A DNA stretch of 64,000 nt from Microbacterium sp. BR1 (GTDB taxonomy: Bacteria; Actinomycetota; Actinomycetes; Actinomycetales; Microbacteriaceae), in NCBI RefSeq assembly GCF_002812725.1, contig NZ_NMUN01000004.1:868001-932000 (forward strand). The letters run 5' to 3'. Shown one piece after another: positions 9,451-17,658 of this stretch. Position numbers and translations under genes: made by a program. Positions within the stretch are counted from its first letter, which is position 1; every line of letters begins with the position of its first letter. The notes under the pieces were generated by a model. It was not told the origin of the DNA. It ran no database searches and worked only from the letters and a program-made list of their open reading frames with translations.

Positions 9451-10899
9451 TTAGCGGCCCGCGAGCTTCTCACGAAGAGCCGCGAGCGACTCGTCATCGG
9501 CGAGCGTGCCCGCTCCGGCCGACTCGCTCGAGAACGACGACGACGCGGATGCCTCGGGCGCTGCGGCCTCGGCCTCGGCGGCCTTGGCGACGAGGGCCTT
9601 GTGGTGCTCCCAGCGCGCCTGGGCAGCGGCGTACTCCTGCTCCCACTTCTCGCGCTCGGCGTCGAAGCCTTCCTTCCAGGCCTGCGTCTCGACGTCGAAG
9701 CCCTCGGGGTACTTGTACTCCCCGTTCTCGTCGTACTCGGTCGCCATACCGTACAGAGCCGGGTCGAACTCGGTACCGAACGGGTCGATCGAGTCGTTGG
9801 CCTGCTTGAGCGACAGCGAGATGCGGCGACGCTCGAGGTCGATGTCGATGACCTTGACGAACACCTCTTCGCCGACCGAGACGACCTGCTCGGCGAGCTC
9901 GACGTGCTTGCCCGACAGCTCCGAGATGTGCACGAGGCCCTCGATGCCGTCCGCGACGCGGACGAACGCACCGAACGGAACGAGCTTGGTGACCTTACCC
10001 GGCGCGACCTGACCGATCGCGTGCGTCCGGGCGAAGACCTGCCAGGGGTCCTCCTGCGTCGCCTTGAGCGACAGGGAGACGCGCTCGCGGTCGAGATCGA
10101 CCTCGAGGATCTCGACGGTGACCTCCTGGCCGACCTCGACGACCTCGCTGGCGTGCTCGATGTGCTTCCACGAGAGTTCGGAGACGTGCACGAGGCCGTC
10201 CACGCCACCGAGGTCGACGAACGCACCGAAGTTGACGATCGACGAGACGACGCCCTTGCGGACCTGGCCCTTGTGCAGCGCGTTGAGGAAGTTCGTGCGC
10301 GACTCCGACTGCGTCTGCTCGAGCAGCGCGCGGCGGCTCAGGACGACGTTGTTGCGGTTCTTGTCGAGCTCGAGGATCTTCGCCTCGATCTCCTGGCCGA
10401 GGAACGGCGTGAGGTCGCGGACGCGACGCAGGTCGATGAGCGACGCGGGCAGGAAGCCGCGGAGTCCGATGTCGACGATCAGGCCACCCTTGACGACCTC
10501 GATCACCTGACCGGTGACGACACCGTCGTTCTCCTTGATCTTCTCCACGTCACCCCAAGCGCGCTCGTACTGAGCGCGCTTCTTGGACAGGATGAGACGG
10601 CCTTCCTTGTCCTCCTTCTGGAGAACGAGAGCCTCGACAGCGTCGCCGAGCTTGACGACCTCGTTGGGGTCGACGTCGTGCTTGATGGAAAGTTCGCGCG
10701 AGGGGATGACACCCTCGGTCTTGTACCCGACGTCGAGGAGGACCTCGTCGCGGTCGATCTTCACGACGGTGCCTTCGATGAGGTCTCCGTCGTTGAAGAA
10801 CTTGAGGGTCTTCTCGACCGCGGCCAGGAAGTCTTCAGCAGATCCGATGTCGTTGATCGCGACCTGCTTGGGAGCCGTGGCGGTCGTTGCGGTAGTCAT
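9451..10899 (-). CDS. rpsA: 30S ribosomal protein S1
   Basis: S1 is the mRNA-binding protein of the small ribosomal subunit. The 482-residue protein has four S1 (OB-fold) domains, recognisable from repeated G-V-x-F/I-GAFV-x-L and HISEL/HVSELS elements: about residues 35-105 (IEGTVVKIDRDEVLLDVGYK), 120-190, 210-280 (SSIVNFGAFVDLGGVDGLVHVSELS) and 295-365. A long acidic and Ala/Ser-rich tail ends LAALREKLAGR, as in other actinobacterial S1 proteins. The start at 10899 (MTTATTATAP) fits the family and avoids an unlikely 48-residue extension. It appears monocistronic, with its own terminator at 9396-9429. Confidence 0.97.
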   Translation of the reverse strand: MTTATTATAPKQVAINDIGSAEDFLAAVEKTLKFFNDGDLIEGTVVKIDRDEVLLDVGYKTEGVIPSRELSIKHDVDPNEVVKLGDAVEALVLQKEDKEGRLILSKKRAQYERAWGDVEKIKENDGVVTGQVIEVVKGGLIVDIGLRGFLPASLIDLRRVRDLTPFLGQEIEAKILELDKNRNNVVLSRRALLEQTQSESRTNFLNALHKGQVRKGVVSSIVNFGAFVDLGGVDGLVHVSELSWKHIEHASEVVEVGQEVTVEILEVDLDRERVSLSLKATQEDPWQVFARTHAIGQVAPGKVTKLVPFGAFVRVADGIEGLVHISELSGKHVELAEQVVSVGEEVFVKVIDIDLERRRISLSLKQANDSIDPFGTEFDPALYGMATEYDENGEYKYPEGFDVETQAWKEGFDAEREKWEQEYAAAQARWEHHKALVAKAAEAEAAAPEASASSSFSSESAGAGTLADDESLAALREKLAGR

Positions 10900-11088
10900 G
10901 TAGTGGGTTGTCCTTGTTGGTTGTATGGTCGGGCTCCGACCCTGTCCGGACGCCATGTGGACGAACGGATGCCCGGGGTCGGGCGAAGCGGATTTCTTGT
11001 TGCCGTGCACGCACGGCGAGAACGTCACAGAAGTGACATTCAAGGGTATCAGAACGCTGCCGACGCCCGCAGTATGCCCGCGAACCGA
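10900..11088 (-). promoter_or_regulatory. rpsA upstream region with a short inverted repeat
   Basis: These 189 bp between rpsA and the membrane protein gene must hold the rpsA promoter and leader. A perfect inverted repeat GTCAC-AGAA-GTGAC lies at 11024-11037, about 125 bp before the rpsA start. The leader directly before the ATG is T-rich on the coding-strand complement (TTGTCCTTGTTGG on plus), giving CCAACAAGGACAACC with AAGGA as ribosome site. I see no gene or known riboswitch. Confidence 0.4.
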
Positions 11089-11763
11089 CTACAGGTGGAT
11101 GCCGAACCACCCGAGGGTGCCGGTGCCGAGAAGCAGCACGAAGACGCCGACGAGCACGAGCACGATCGACATCACGAATCCGGAGTCGCGTTCGATCCAG
11201 TCCTGGATCCGTTCCATGCGTGCGCGTACGCCGCCGCGGGCGAACGTGAAGAGCACCGTGATCGCGGCCACCGTGGACACCGATGCGATCACGAAGACCG
11301 CCAGCATGAAGACCAACACGAGGAACGGCGGGTCCGCGTGGCGCACACGCGTCGCGGCCGTGGCGGTGATGAGCAGCGCCTCGGGGTGGATCGCGAAGCT
11401 CGCGCCGAGCGCGACCGTCAGCGTCGGGGTGAGGTTACGCACTCCCCGTACGAGCGGTGACGACCGCGGGGCGGTTCGCCGCCGCGCTATCTGAATGACG
11501 CCGAGCACGACCATGAGCACACCGGCGACGATCTCGATCCACCCGATCAGTGTCTTGTCGCCGAACTTCGGCAGCCGCACGGCATGCAGGGCTCCCGCGA
11601 AGAGCGCCATGATCAGGAGCAGGGCGGCCGCGTACCCGATCGTGATCAGCCATCCGGGACGCGACTCGCGGGCCGACAGGACGACGACGATCGTCGTCAC
11701 GATGGGGATCGTCGTGAACGCAACGGTCAGCCCGAGGGCGATGAGCACCAGCCAGTCGGCCAC
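11089..11763 (-). CDS. GAP/Sap-like membrane protein
   Basis: This is a six-helix integral membrane protein of 224 residues. It resembles the GAP (Sap, sulfolipid-1-addressing) family, distantly related to LysE-type exporters: a first helix LVLIALGLTVAFTTIPIVTT, a Pro-containing half, and a central loop (about 92-105) rich in Arg. Members have been linked to export of cell-envelope lipids in mycobacteria, but the substrate here is unknown. The GTG start at 11763 follows AAAGGA with good spacing. The upstream unknown gene ends 94 bp away on the same strand. The family assignment rests on overall pattern and is moderately certain. Confidence 0.65.
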   Translation of the reverse strand: MADWLVLIALGLTVAFTTIPIVTTIVVVLSARESRPGWLITIGYAAALLLIMALFAGALHAVRLPKFGDKTLIGWIEIVAGVLMVVLGVIQIARRRTAPRSSPLVRGVRNLTPTLTVALGASFAIHPEALLITATAATRVRHADPPFLVLVFMLAVFVIASVSTVAAITVLFTFARGGVRARMERIQDWIERDSGFVMSIVLVLVGVFVLLLGTGTLGWFGIHL

Positions 11764-11857
11764 CGTCGTGTTCCTTTCCGGGTCGCGCAGGCCTTCCGGT
11801 TCGCACGGGGCGAATCGCGAGACATGTCCCCGGTAAGTGTGCCAGGACTGCGGCCGG

Positions 11858-12832
11858 TCAGGCGCGCTCGACGTCCACCCAGGCCATCATGTCCTGTCGC
11901 ACGCGCCGCGGGTCGACACCCGCTCGGGGTGCCAGTTCCGCGATGTACTCGGCGACGAGCGAGGTCGCGGCGGCGCGGGTGACACGCGCGGTGCCGGCAT
12001 AACGCGCGCGCAGGACCGAGACGACCCAGGCGACATGCTCGGGCCTGATCGTGAGACCCCGCGTCGCGGCACCCTCGACGGCCGCACGTGCCCGCTCGTC
12101 GAGGCTCCTTCGCGTGAACCCCGCGAGCACCTCCGGATCGAGGCGACCTGTCGCCAGGAGCGCGGTGATGGTGTCGCTGAGTTCCGACCAGGTCACGAGC
12201 GGCAGGGCCGGGTCGATGACGCGCAGCGCACGGATGGACGCGGGCGCACGGGCATCCTCGACCCGTTCGGCATGGCGCGCATGGTTCACGGCGCGCAGGC
12301 GCACGGGTTGCACCATCTCCGCGCCCGGATCCTCGTCCGGATGACCGCTGTCGCCTTCCGGCTCGAGACCGGATTCCGACGCCCCGGCGGCCTCTTCCAC
12401 GACGTACTCGGCCAGCGCCCGCGCGGCGAACAGGGCCAGGGGCACGGTCGCGAGTCCACGCAACGTGGCGGCCTCGTCCTCCGCGCCCGTCGCGAGAAGC
12501 AGGCGCGCGGCGGTGTCGAGCGCACGATAGGTCTCGGCCGCGTCGAACGGTCGGATGCGAGCCCACGCGTCCCACACGGCCTGCAACTCACGGGCGTACC
12601 CCGCGATGGCGTTGACCGACGCATCGTTCCCATCGTCTGCGGGGGCGCAGGCGAGCACCCTCAGCATGCTCACGAGGTCGCGATCGATACGATCGTCGTC
12701 CCCGATGCCCCCGGTGTCGTGCGGATCGTATGCCGCGGCGTGATCGAGCAACACCCGATCGAGATACGGCCCCACGCCCACGACGACGAGCTCGAGGGCG
12801 TCGCCCACCAGCGCTCTGTTCTCAGTCCCCAC
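11858..12832 (-). CDS. Conserved-looking protein of unknown function
   Basis: The product is 324 residues from the GTG at 12832 (VGTENRALVGDALELVVVG), with AGGGA 7 bases upstream. A longer in-frame extension would run into the DksA-type gene and looks non-coding. The protein is soluble, mostly alpha-helical by eye and Ala/Arg/Asp-rich, with no metal-binding clusters, P-loop or membrane segment. An acidic, low-complexity insert (EPEGDSGHPDEDPGAE) divides it into two helical halves. The C-terminal half ends with RRVRQDMMAWVDVERA. I do not recognise a family. Codon use (strong G/C in third position) supports real coding. It is the middle gene of a three-gene minus-strand run between the DksA-type gene and the GAP-family gene. 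Confidence 0.7.
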   Translation of the reverse strand: MGTENRALVGDALELVVVGVGPYLDRVLLDHAAAYDPHDTGGIGDDDRIDRDLVSMLRVLACAPADDGNDASVNAIAGYARELQAVWDAWARIRPFDAAETYRALDTAARLLLATGAEDEAATLRGLATVPLALFAARALAEYVVEEAAGASESGLEPEGDSGHPDEDPGAEMVQPVRLRAVNHARHAERVEDARAPASIRALRVIDPALPLVTWSELSDTITALLATGRLDPEVLAGFTRRSLDERARAAVEGAATRGLTIRPEHVAWVVSVLRARYAGTARVTRAAATSLVAEYIAELAPRAGVDPRRVRQDMMAWVDVERA

Positions 12833-12918
12833 TGCGGTCCCTGCCTTCGGCGGCCCCGGACTCCGCCCCGCGGCGACAGTCTCCGACGAGGTGGCTTTGG
12901 GTGCGAGTGTAGCGAGGC

Positions 12919-13302
12919 TCAGCGCGACGCGCCCAGGCACGGCACGCACATCGTTGCGGCCGGCCTCAGACGCAGACGTCCGTCGACGATCCGCTCGCCG
13001 CACCGGGCGCACCGGCCGTACTCCCCCGCACGCAGTCGCTCGCCCGCCCTTTCGAGCTCGGCCAGCTCCGTGAGGTACTCGCCCCGAAGCCCCTCGGCGC
13101 GCGACCATTCGGTGATCAGCGTCGACCCCTCGGGGTCGTGCTCGTCATCCGTCCACTCCTCACGAGCGTCGCGGATACCCGTCAGCTGCGACTCGATCAG
13201 ACTCAGACGCGCCGCGATCTCTTCGTGCCGCGCGCGGATGTACCCGCCGTAGTCGGGTCGTTCCCCCTCGTGCGGTCCCGACACCGCGGCCCCCGCCGTC
13301 AT
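12919..13302 (-). CDS. DksA/TraR-type zinc-finger protein
   Basis: This 127-residue protein has a long helical hairpin (residues 20-92) and a C-terminal four-cysteine zinc finger: C98-x2-C101 and C119-x2-C122 (CARCGERI and CVPC). DksA/TraR proteins of Proteobacteria bind in the secondary channel of RNA polymerase, with acidic residues at the coiled-coil tip. Here the tip region contains EEWTDDEHDPEG, so acidic residues are present. Actinobacterial relatives are often annotated as TraR/DksA family regulators. Whether this one acts with ppGpp is not known. The length is slightly under the E. coli protein (151). Confidence 0.85.
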   Translation of the reverse strand: MTAGAAVSGPHEGERPDYGGYIRARHEEIAARLSLIESQLTGIRDAREEWTDDEHDPEGSTLITEWSRAEGLRGEYLTELAELERAGERLRAGEYGRCARCGERIVDGRLRLRPAATMCVPCLGASR

Positions 13303-13344
13303 CCTTCAACGATAGGTCGAAGGACGACAGCGAGGGCCGTCCGA

Positions 13345-14202
13345 TCAGACGCGGAGCGCGCGCACGCCATCGACCAACGGCGTCGTCGGCCGACCCAGGA
13401 GGTTCGAGAGCACCCCGTCCGCCTGCGACAGGACCCCGGCCGCGATCGCCTGGTCGAGGCCCACGACGAACCCGACCGTGCCCTCGTCCAAGCCCGCGGC
13501 GGCGAGACCGGCGGCGAGCTGCTCGCTCGTCAGTCGCTCGTAGACCACCTCGCGGCCGAGGGCCTCGGATGCGGCGGCGGCGAAGTCGTCGAACGTCCAG
13601 GCGACATCACCCGAGAATTCGTACACCTGGCCCACGTGGCCGTCCTCGACGAGAACCGCCACAGCCCCCGCGGCGTAGTCGGCGCGGCTCGCGCTCGCGA
13701 CGCGCGCGCCGCCCACGGATGACGCGACGACGCCCGTCTCTGCCGCTCGCGCCACATCCGCCGCATAGTTCTCGTGGTACCAGTTGTTGCGAACGATCAC
13801 GGCGGGGATGCCGGATGCGGCGATCATCTCCTCGGTTGCCCGATGGTCGGCGCCGAGCGCGTAGTCGAAGGTCGTCGCCTGCGGTGCGCTCGTGTACACG
13901 AGACGATCGACACCGGCGGCGTGTGCGGCACGGACCACGTTCTCGTGCCCCGCGACGCGTGCCCCGGGAACGGACCCCGAGATGAGCAGGACGCGATCGA
14001 CACCCTGCAGCGCGGTCGCGATCGTGGCGGGCCGGTCGTAGTCGATCTCGACCGTCGAGATGCCCCGCTCGGCGAAGTCGGCGACCTTCTCGGGCGAGCG
14101 CGCACCGGCGACGATGTCCGAGGGTGCGATGCCGCTCGCGACCAGTGCCTCGACGGCGAGGCGACCGAGGTTTCCGCCTGCGGCGGTGACCAGGTATTTC
14201 AT
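13345..14202 (-). CDS. NmrA-like / QorB-type NAD(P)H quinone oxidoreductase
   Basis: This is a 285-residue atypical SDR. The start at 14202 gives MKYLVTAAGGNLGRLAVEAL with the glycine-rich nucleotide-binding loop at residues 7-14, preceded by AAAGGA. The sequence resembles QorB (quinone oxidoreductase 2) and triphenylmethane-reductase relatives: DIVAGARSPEKVADF after the second strand, VYTSAPQATTFDYALGADHRATEE, and a substrate region with VRNNWYHENY. Such enzymes reduce quinones or act as redox sensors. It is divergent from an HxlR regulator, 100 bp between starts, the same arrangement as the qor2/qorR-type quinone stress pairs of other bacteria. Regulation by that neighbour is inferred. Confidence 0.85.
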   Translation of the reverse strand: MKYLVTAAGGNLGRLAVEALVASGIAPSDIVAGARSPEKVADFAERGISTVEIDYDRPATIATALQGVDRVLLISGSVPGARVAGHENVVRAAHAAGVDRLVYTSAPQATTFDYALGADHRATEEMIAASGIPAVIVRNNWYHENYAADVARAAETGVVASSVGGARVASASRADYAAGAVAVLVEDGHVGQVYEFSGDVAWTFDDFAAAASEALGREVVYERLTSEQLAAGLAAAGLDEGTVGFVVGLDQAIAAGVLSQADGVLSNLLGRPTTPLVDGVRALRV

Positions 14203-14289
14203 GGAGAGTCCTTTCAGAACGACGAGTGTCTCCTTCGCCAACCACCGCCCCGACTCAATGCATTCCAGCCGCCAGGTACCCACTTTTCG

Positions 14290-14314
14290 GTAAGTTACTC
14301 ACATGAGCGTAAGT
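14290..14314. promoter_or_regulatory. Possible HxlR operator between divergent genes
   Basis: A 9-base palindrome GTAAGTTAC (14290-14298) is followed by a second GTAAGT (14309-14314) 19 bases on, spanning the start codon of the HxlR gene (14303). QorR/YodB-like regulators often recognise short AT-containing dyads at such sites. In this GC-rich intergenic stretch the AT-rich half-sites stand out. Binding is unproven. Confidence 0.35.
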
Positions 14315-14674
14315 CTTGCCGATATCCGGGACGTGGCGGGAGACGCCGTCTTCACCGACGGATGCCCCACGCGCACCGTGCTCGACCACGTGATGAGCAA
14401 GTGGGGCGTGCTGGTGCTACTGGCACTCAGCGACGGGACACGACGATGGGGCGTGCTGCGACGCGAGGTCGACGGCATCAGCGAGAAGATGCTCGCGTCC
14501 ACGCTCCGCACACTCGAGGCCGACGGGCTCGTGCATCGCCAGTCGTACCCCGAGGTCCCGCCCCGCGTCGAGTACGCGCTGACGGAACTCGGTCGTGAGC
14601 TGATGGAGCGGATGCTGCCGCTCATGGAGTGGATCGCCGCGAATTCGGCGGCGATGCTCACCCGCACCCCCTGA
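14303..14674 (+). CDS. HxlR-family winged-helix regulator
   Basis: This is a 123-residue MarR/HxlR-type regulator. It contains the conserved Cys21 in TDGCPTRTVLDHVMSKWGVLVL, typical of redox-sensing HxlR proteins that detect quinones or diamide through thiol chemistry, a helix-turn-helix region GVLRREVDGISEKMLASTLR, and the wing RQSYPEVPPRVEYALTELG. The family size is normal. It is divergent from the QorB-like oxidoreductase. The reasonable model is repression of that gene relieved by thiol oxidation. The cysteine is visible, the mechanism is inferred. Confidence 0.9.
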   Translation: MSVSLADIRDVAGDAVFTDGCPTRTVLDHVMSKWGVLVLLALSDGTRRWGVLRREVDGISEKMLASTLRTLEADGLVHRQSYPEVPPRVEYALTELGRELMERMLPLMEWIAANSAAMLTRTP

Positions 14675-14698
14675 CGGCCTCGCGCCCGCCCGAAGCCC

Positions 14699-15343
14699 TC
14701 AGGCGCGGACGGCCTCGGCGATCGGGGTCTCGCCGGTGTTGAACTCGATCGTGCGCCGGATCGTCGACGGCTCGTCCAGGACGGCGGCGATGACGGCCGC
14801 GACGTCCGCGCGGGCGACCGTCCGCGATTCCGCGCCGCCCACGTCGATCCGTCCCGTCGGCGGGTCGAGCGTGAGTCCGCTCGGACCGAGGATGGTCCAG
14901 TCCAGCCCCGTTGCGCGCAGGTGCTCGTCGGCGGCCGCCTTGGCCTCGGCGTAGGCGAAGAACGCGTCGTCCGCCGGCACGCCGTGCTCGGATCCGGCCC
15001 CGAAGTACGACACCATCACGTAGCGCACTGCCCCCGCTGACTGCGCCGCATCCATCGAACGGATGGCCGCGTCGCGATCGATCGCGTAGGTCCGGGCGGC
15101 GTCTCCCCCGCCGGCCCCCGCGGACCAGACCACGGCGTCGTGCCCGGCGAGGAGCCCGGCGAGTGCTTCGCGATCGAGTTGCGTGACGTCCGCGACCACG
15201 GCGGTCGCGCCATCCGACTCGACATCGGCCGTGTGGTCGACGTTGCGGACGACGGCCGAGACGTCGTCCCCGCGGGCGACGAGGAGCGGTGTGAGCAGGC
15301 GGGCGACTCTGCCGTGGCCGCCGATGATCAGAATCCGGGACAT
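14699..15343 (-). CDS. NAD(P)H-binding atypical SDR
   Basis: This 214-residue protein has the loop GGHGRVARLL (residues 8-17) typical of the NAD(P)-binding Pfam family of atypical SDRs (biliverdin-reductase-B/YwnB-like). Other landmarks are AVVRNVDHTAD, VVWSAGAGG, YVMVSYFGAGS and the C-terminal TVARADVAAVIAAVLDE, which forms the usual family end. GGAGG lies 5 bases before the ATG at 15343. It is convergent with the HxlR gene (25 bp between stops). The substrate is unknown, probably a redox or stress function. The catalytic YxxxK is reduced to YAEAKAA. Confidence 0.8.
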   Translation of the reverse strand: MSRILIIGGHGRVARLLTPLLVARGDDVSAVVRNVDHTADVESDGATAVVADVTQLDREALAGLLAGHDAVVWSAGAGGGDAARTYAIDRDAAIRSMDAAQSAGAVRYVMVSYFGAGSEHGVPADDAFFAYAEAKAAADEHLRATGLDWTILGPSGLTLDPPTGRIDVGGAESRTVARADVAAVIAAVLDEPSTIRRTIEFNTGETPIAEAVRA

Positions 15344-15424
15344 ACGATCCTCCTCGAGCGTTCGGAACGACCCAGCCTATGCGCGCCCCGTGGTCGCCGG
15401 GCCGCTACCGGCATACCGTGGGGG

Positions 15425-16480
15425 ATGCGCGTGACATCCGCCATCCGGGCCCCGCACCGGGTGCCCCTCCTGCAGGTCGCGAAGTCGGCGATCGCGACCG
15501 TCGGGGCGTGGCTGATCGCGGACGCGATCGTGCAGGGTCCGCCCCCGGTCTTCGCGGCGATCGCTGCGCTGCTGGTCGTGCAACCCAGCCTCAACCAGTC
15601 GTTCAGCAAGGCGATCGAACGCAGCGTCGGGGTGATCGTCGGGGTGGTCATCGCGTCGGTGCTCGGGATCGCCTTCGGCGAGGACACCTGGGTGATCCTC
15701 GTGTCGATCGTCGTCGCGCTCATCGTCGCGTGGCTGGCGCGCGCCACCGCGGGCACCGCGAATCAGGTTGCGATCAGTGCGCTCCTGGTGCTCTCCCTCG
15801 GCGCAGCGACACCGGGATACGCGTTCGACCGCGTTCTCGAGACGGTCATCGGAGCGGCGATCGGCATCATCGTGAACGTCATCCTCGTCCCCCCGGTGGC
15901 CGTCGCCCCCGCACATCGCGCCGTCGATGCACTGGGTGAGGAGGTCGCTGCCTCGCTCGAGCGCCTCGCGGCCGCCCTCGAGAATCCGCCGTCTCCTGCA
16001 GGGATGCCGCGCGCGGGTGTCGAGGAGCTGTTGCTCACGGCTCGGCTCATGCGGCCCATGCGTGATGCCGCCGAGAAGGCGATCATCGCGGGGCGCGACT
16101 CGCTGACCCTCAACCCCCGTGCCCGCCGACATCGCGACGAGTTGGCGGCCCTCAGCACAGTGCTCGATCGCCTCGGTCCCATCGTGACGCAGGTGATCGG
16201 GATGACGCGCGCGTTCTCCGACCACTACGACCCGACCATCGCCGAAGAGCCCACCGTCCGGGCCATCGCCGACCAGCTGCGCCGGGCCGCCCACGACGTG
16301 CGCCTCGAGCTGCGAGTCGGCACCGACGCGGGTGCTCCGGACGTGACGGGCGAGGGGATGGTTCCCGCACTCACCGCTCCGCTCGCCATCACGATGCCGT
16401 CGCCGGATCATTGGATCCTGATCGGCTCGCTCCTCGAAGACCTGCAGCGCATTCACGCGACGCTGTCACGCGCCGCGTAG
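15425..16480 (+). CDS. FUSC / aromatic acid exporter family membrane protein
   Basis: This 351-residue protein has about six helices in residues 15-155, including the conserved GPPPVFAAIAALLVVQPSLNQS and the RSVGVIVGVVIASVLGIAFG helix, followed by a roughly 190-residue cytoplasmic helical domain. This is the layout of half-size FUSC/ArAE proteins, which export aromatic acids or polyamine-like compounds. ATG 15425 gives this start. A GTG two codons later has slightly better spacing to the GGGG before it. The 3' end overlaps the convergent flavin monooxygenase gene by 28 bp. The substrate is unknown. Confidence 0.82.
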   Translation: MRVTSAIRAPHRVPLLQVAKSAIATVGAWLIADAIVQGPPPVFAAIAALLVVQPSLNQSFSKAIERSVGVIVGVVIASVLGIAFGEDTWVILVSIVVALIVAWLARATAGTANQVAISALLVLSLGAATPGYAFDRVLETVIGAAIGIIVNVILVPPVAVAPAHRAVDALGEEVAASLERLAAALENPPSPAGMPRAGVEELLLTARLMRPMRDAAEKAIIAGRDSLTLNPRARRHRDELAALSTVLDRLGPIVTQVIGMTRAFSDHYDPTIAEEPTVRAIADQLRRAAHDVRLELRVGTDAGAPDVTGEGMVPALTAPLAITMPSPDHWILIGSLLEDLQRIHATLSRAA

Positions 16481-17625
16481 AGCGCCGGCGGCGCCGCGTT
16501 CAATTCCGCGACGATCTGCGCAACCGCGGCGCGTCCGGCCCGGTTGGCGCCGATCGTGGACGCCGACGGTCCGTACCCGATCAGGAACAGGCGCGGTTCG
16601 TCGGTCGCCCGGCTGTCCTCGACACGGATGCCACCACCCGCCACACGGATGCGCAGCGGCGCGAGGTGGTCGAGCGCGGCGCGGAAGCCCGTCGCCCAGA
16701 GGATCGCATCGGCGGCGACGAACGAACCATCCGGCATCCGCACCCCGTGCTCTTCCATCGACGTGAACATCGGATGCCGCACCAGCACACCGCGCGCCTG
16801 TGCCGCGCGCGCCCACGGTGTCCAGTGCATCCCGGTCACCGAGATGACACTGCCCGGCACGAGCCCCTGGCGGACCCGTTCGTCGACGCCCGCGATCGCC
16901 GCGACGCGCGCCGCGATGTCGAAGTCGTCGTCGATCCACTCCGGCTCGCGCCGCGTCACCCAGAACGTCTCGGCGACGCGCGAGATCTCGTCGAGCAGTT
17001 GGATCGCCGAAACCCCGGCACCGACGATCACGACCCGCTGACCGGCGAACTCGTCGGCCGCGACGTAGTCCGCGACGTGCAGCTGCCGCCCCCGGAACCT
17101 TTCCTGACCCGGATAGCGCGGCCAGAACGGCTTCGTCCACGTGCCGGTCGCGTTGATGACGTAGCGCGAGTCGTAGGTCGCGCGGTCCGTCTCCACGCGC
17201 AGACGCCCACGCTGATCGTCGTCCTCACGCTCGATCGCCCGAACCTGTTCGGGCCGGTGCACGCGCAGATCGAAACGTTCCTCGTGCTCGGCGAAGTACG
17301 CCGGAAGGATGTCTCGGCTCGCCGACGTCGGATCCGCCGGTGGAACGGGATATCCGGGGAGTTCGTGAATTCCGTTGACCGTGCCCATCCGGAGCGACTC
17401 CCAGCGATGCTGCCAGGCTCCGCCGGGTCCGGGGTTGGCATCCAGCACCACGAACGTCCGCGCACCCGATCCGGCACCATCGAGCGGCACGAGACCGCGT
17501 CGTCGCAGGTGGTAGGCCGCCGAAAGTCCGGCCTGACCGGCACCGATCACGACGACGTCGACGGCGATGGGCGCGCCGACGTCCACCTGCCTGTCTGGGC
17601 CCACGGACGACGCCTCCACGCCCAT
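16453..17625 (-). CDS. Flavin-containing monooxygenase-like protein
   Basis: This 390-residue FAD/NADPH enzyme of the FMO / Baeyer-Villiger type has an FAD-binding GAGQAGLSAAYHL (about residue 27), an NADP-binding VIVGAGVSAIQLL (about 195) and a C-terminal ATGF motif ILWATGFRAAL. GPGGAWQHRWESLR follows the FAD strand as in the family. The Baeyer-Villiger fingerprint FxGxxxHxxxW appears only loosely as RFRGRQLHVADY, so a general N/S-oxygenating or ArsO/CzcO-like role is preferred. The substrate is unknown. It ends 28 bp inside the convergent FUSC gene. The 22 N-terminal residues before the Rossmann fold are polar and poorly conserved. Confidence 0.85.
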   Translation of the reverse strand: MGVEASSVGPDRQVDVGAPIAVDVVVIGAGQAGLSAAYHLRRRGLVPLDGAGSGARTFVVLDANPGPGGAWQHRWESLRMGTVNGIHELPGYPVPPADPTSASRDILPAYFAEHEERFDLRVHRPEQVRAIEREDDDQRGRLRVETDRATYDSRYVINATGTWTKPFWPRYPGQERFRGRQLHVADYVAADEFAGQRVVIVGAGVSAIQLLDEISRVAETFWVTRREPEWIDDDFDIAARVAAIAGVDERVRQGLVPGSVISVTGMHWTPWARAAQARGVLVRHPMFTSMEEHGVRMPDGSFVAADAILWATGFRAALDHLAPLRIRVAGGGIRVEDSRATDEPRLFLIGYGPSASTIGANRAGRAAVAQIVAELNAAPPALYAARDSVA

Positions 17626-17658
17626 CAGAACCGAGGCCCGGGCCGCCCTATTCCGCGA

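Noticed and set aside
9046..11460. 804-codon plus-strand frame over rpsA
   Set aside because: Shadow with repetitive Asp/Glu/Leu composition mirroring the S1 coding pattern.
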